Source: Moraxella ovis
GTDB taxonomy: Bacteria; Pseudomonadota; Gammaproteobacteria; Pseudomonadales; Moraxellaceae
NCBI RefSeq assembly: GCF_900453105.1
Contig: NZ_UGPW01000001.1
Location: 1,736,001-1,800,000 of the forward strand
DNA length: 64,000 nucleotides
Direction: 5' to 3'
The notes beneath the pieces are model-generated. The model made no database searches and had not been told where the DNA came from. It saw only the letters and a program-made list of their open reading frames with translations. The position numbers and the translations under genes were made by a program. Of the stretch, positions 63,525-64,000 are shown one piece after another. Position 1 is the stretch's first letter. Every line of letters begins with the position of its first letter.

Positions 63525-63718
63525 GCGTCGCCTCTTTGTTTTTCGTTAATCAAAGTTAAGATTTTTGCAATCGTACGACGATTTGCTTTAACTTCGTGAG
63601 TGTTGCCTAGCTGACCCGTAGCTTTTGCCATACGCAGACGGAATGCATCAAGCTGCTTTTCGTCAAGCAATTGAGCCAACTCTTCTACTGATTTTTCGCG
63701 TAATTCGTTGGTTTTCAT
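63521..63718 (-). CDS. rpmC: 50S ribosomal protein L29
   Basis: A 65-residue L29: [34 protein letters not shown] and [14 protein letters not shown]. It overlaps the rplP stop (TAATG). Confidence 0.98.
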   Translation of the reverse strand: MKTNELREKSVEELAQLLDEKQLDAFRLRMAKATGQLGNTHEVKANRRTIAKILTLINEKQRGDA

Positions 63719-64000
63719 TACATAACCGTCCGTTTAACAATAGTCGTTTTGAAAGGTAGCTTCGCTGATGCCAAAGTTAGAGCTTCACGCGCCAATTCTT
63801 CGCTAACACCTTGGATTTCGTAAAGCATTTTGCCTGGCTTGATTTCAGCTACCCAGTACTCTACTGGACCTTTACCTTTACCCATACGAACTTCCAATGG
63901 TTTTTCGGTAATAGGCTTGTCTGGGAAAACACGAATCCAGATTTTACCGCCACGCTTAATGCGACGAGTGATGGTACGACGAGCTGCTTCAATTTGACGA
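63718..64000 (-). CDS. rplP: 50S ribosomal protein L16, C-terminal part
   Basis: The window ends inside this gene. The visible 93 codons give the L16 C-terminal part: [57 protein letters not shown] and a final TIVKRTVM. The N-terminal third lies beyond the right edge. Confidence 0.97.
   Translation of the reverse strand, partial: RQIEAARRTITRRIKRGGKIWIRVFPDKPITEKPLEVRMGKGKGPVEYWVAEIKPGKMLYEIQGVSEELAREALTLASAKLPFKTTIVKRTVM

Overview
The window reads as a stretch of a Moraxellaceae chromosome, most likely a Moraxella species. This is inferred from a FrpB/FetA (CopB-type) receptor, a pyrB plus pyrX pair, the lptM-lysA-dapF-xerC order, EpmC, and the general gammaproteobacterial character of the ribosomal genes. 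Nearly all of it is ordinary core chromosome. I see no tRNA or rRNA genes, insertion sequences, prophage, CRISPR array or recognisable defence island.

Layout. 0.1-3 kb: acyl-CoA metabolism genes around yajQ. 3.2-6.8 kb: yaaA facing ackA-pta. 7-10.8 kb: lptM-lysA-dapF-xerC. 10.8-11.45 kb: an AT-rich gene-free stretch with consensus DnaA boxes and an IHF-like site. 11.4-16.3 kb: a FrpB-type siderophore receptor and, divergent from it, a ZnuD-like zinc receptor broken in three places. 16.4-30 kb: ferredoxin, lipoproteins, trhP, a flavin dehydrogenase, groESL with a sigma-32-like promoter, an alpha/beta hydrolase, DUF3108, DUF2069-wrbA, yihY and pyrX. 30.3-31.3 kb: pyrB. 31.6-36.3 kb: a four-gene chaperone-usher fimbrial operon. 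36.6-42.6 kb: fbp, an rRNA/tRNA methyltransferase, a phosphoesterase, etfBA, a cold-shock gene and a small membrane protein. 42.8-48.1 kb: ilvBH and ilvC, separated by an AT-rich insert carrying a DMT transporter and the 3' end of a desaturase gene. 48.5-54.4 kb: DUF4124, a LysM/BON protein, fabD-fabG-acpP, yceD-rpmF, epmC and a frameshifted yciO-like gene. 54.5-64 kb: the alpha, spc and start of the S10 ribosomal operons, all on the minus strand and running off the right edge inside rplP.

How it fits together. Acetate overflow (ackA-pta), branched-chain amino acid synthesis (ilvBHC), lysine/peptidoglycan precursor synthesis (lysA, dapF), pyrimidine synthesis (pyrB with the inactive partner pyrX), fatty acid elongation (fabD, fabG, acpP) and electron transfer from acyl-CoA oxidation (etfAB) are all represented. 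The accessory parts are the receptor pair, the fimbrial operon and the ilv insert. The most notable non-coding features are the DnaA-box cluster, a Zur-like operator retained in front of a dead receptor, a terminator-plus-promoter that splits the spc operon between rpsH and rplF, and a strong hairpin pair ahead of rpsM. I did not find a clearly new biological system. The fimbrial operon with unfamiliar subunits is the nearest to one.
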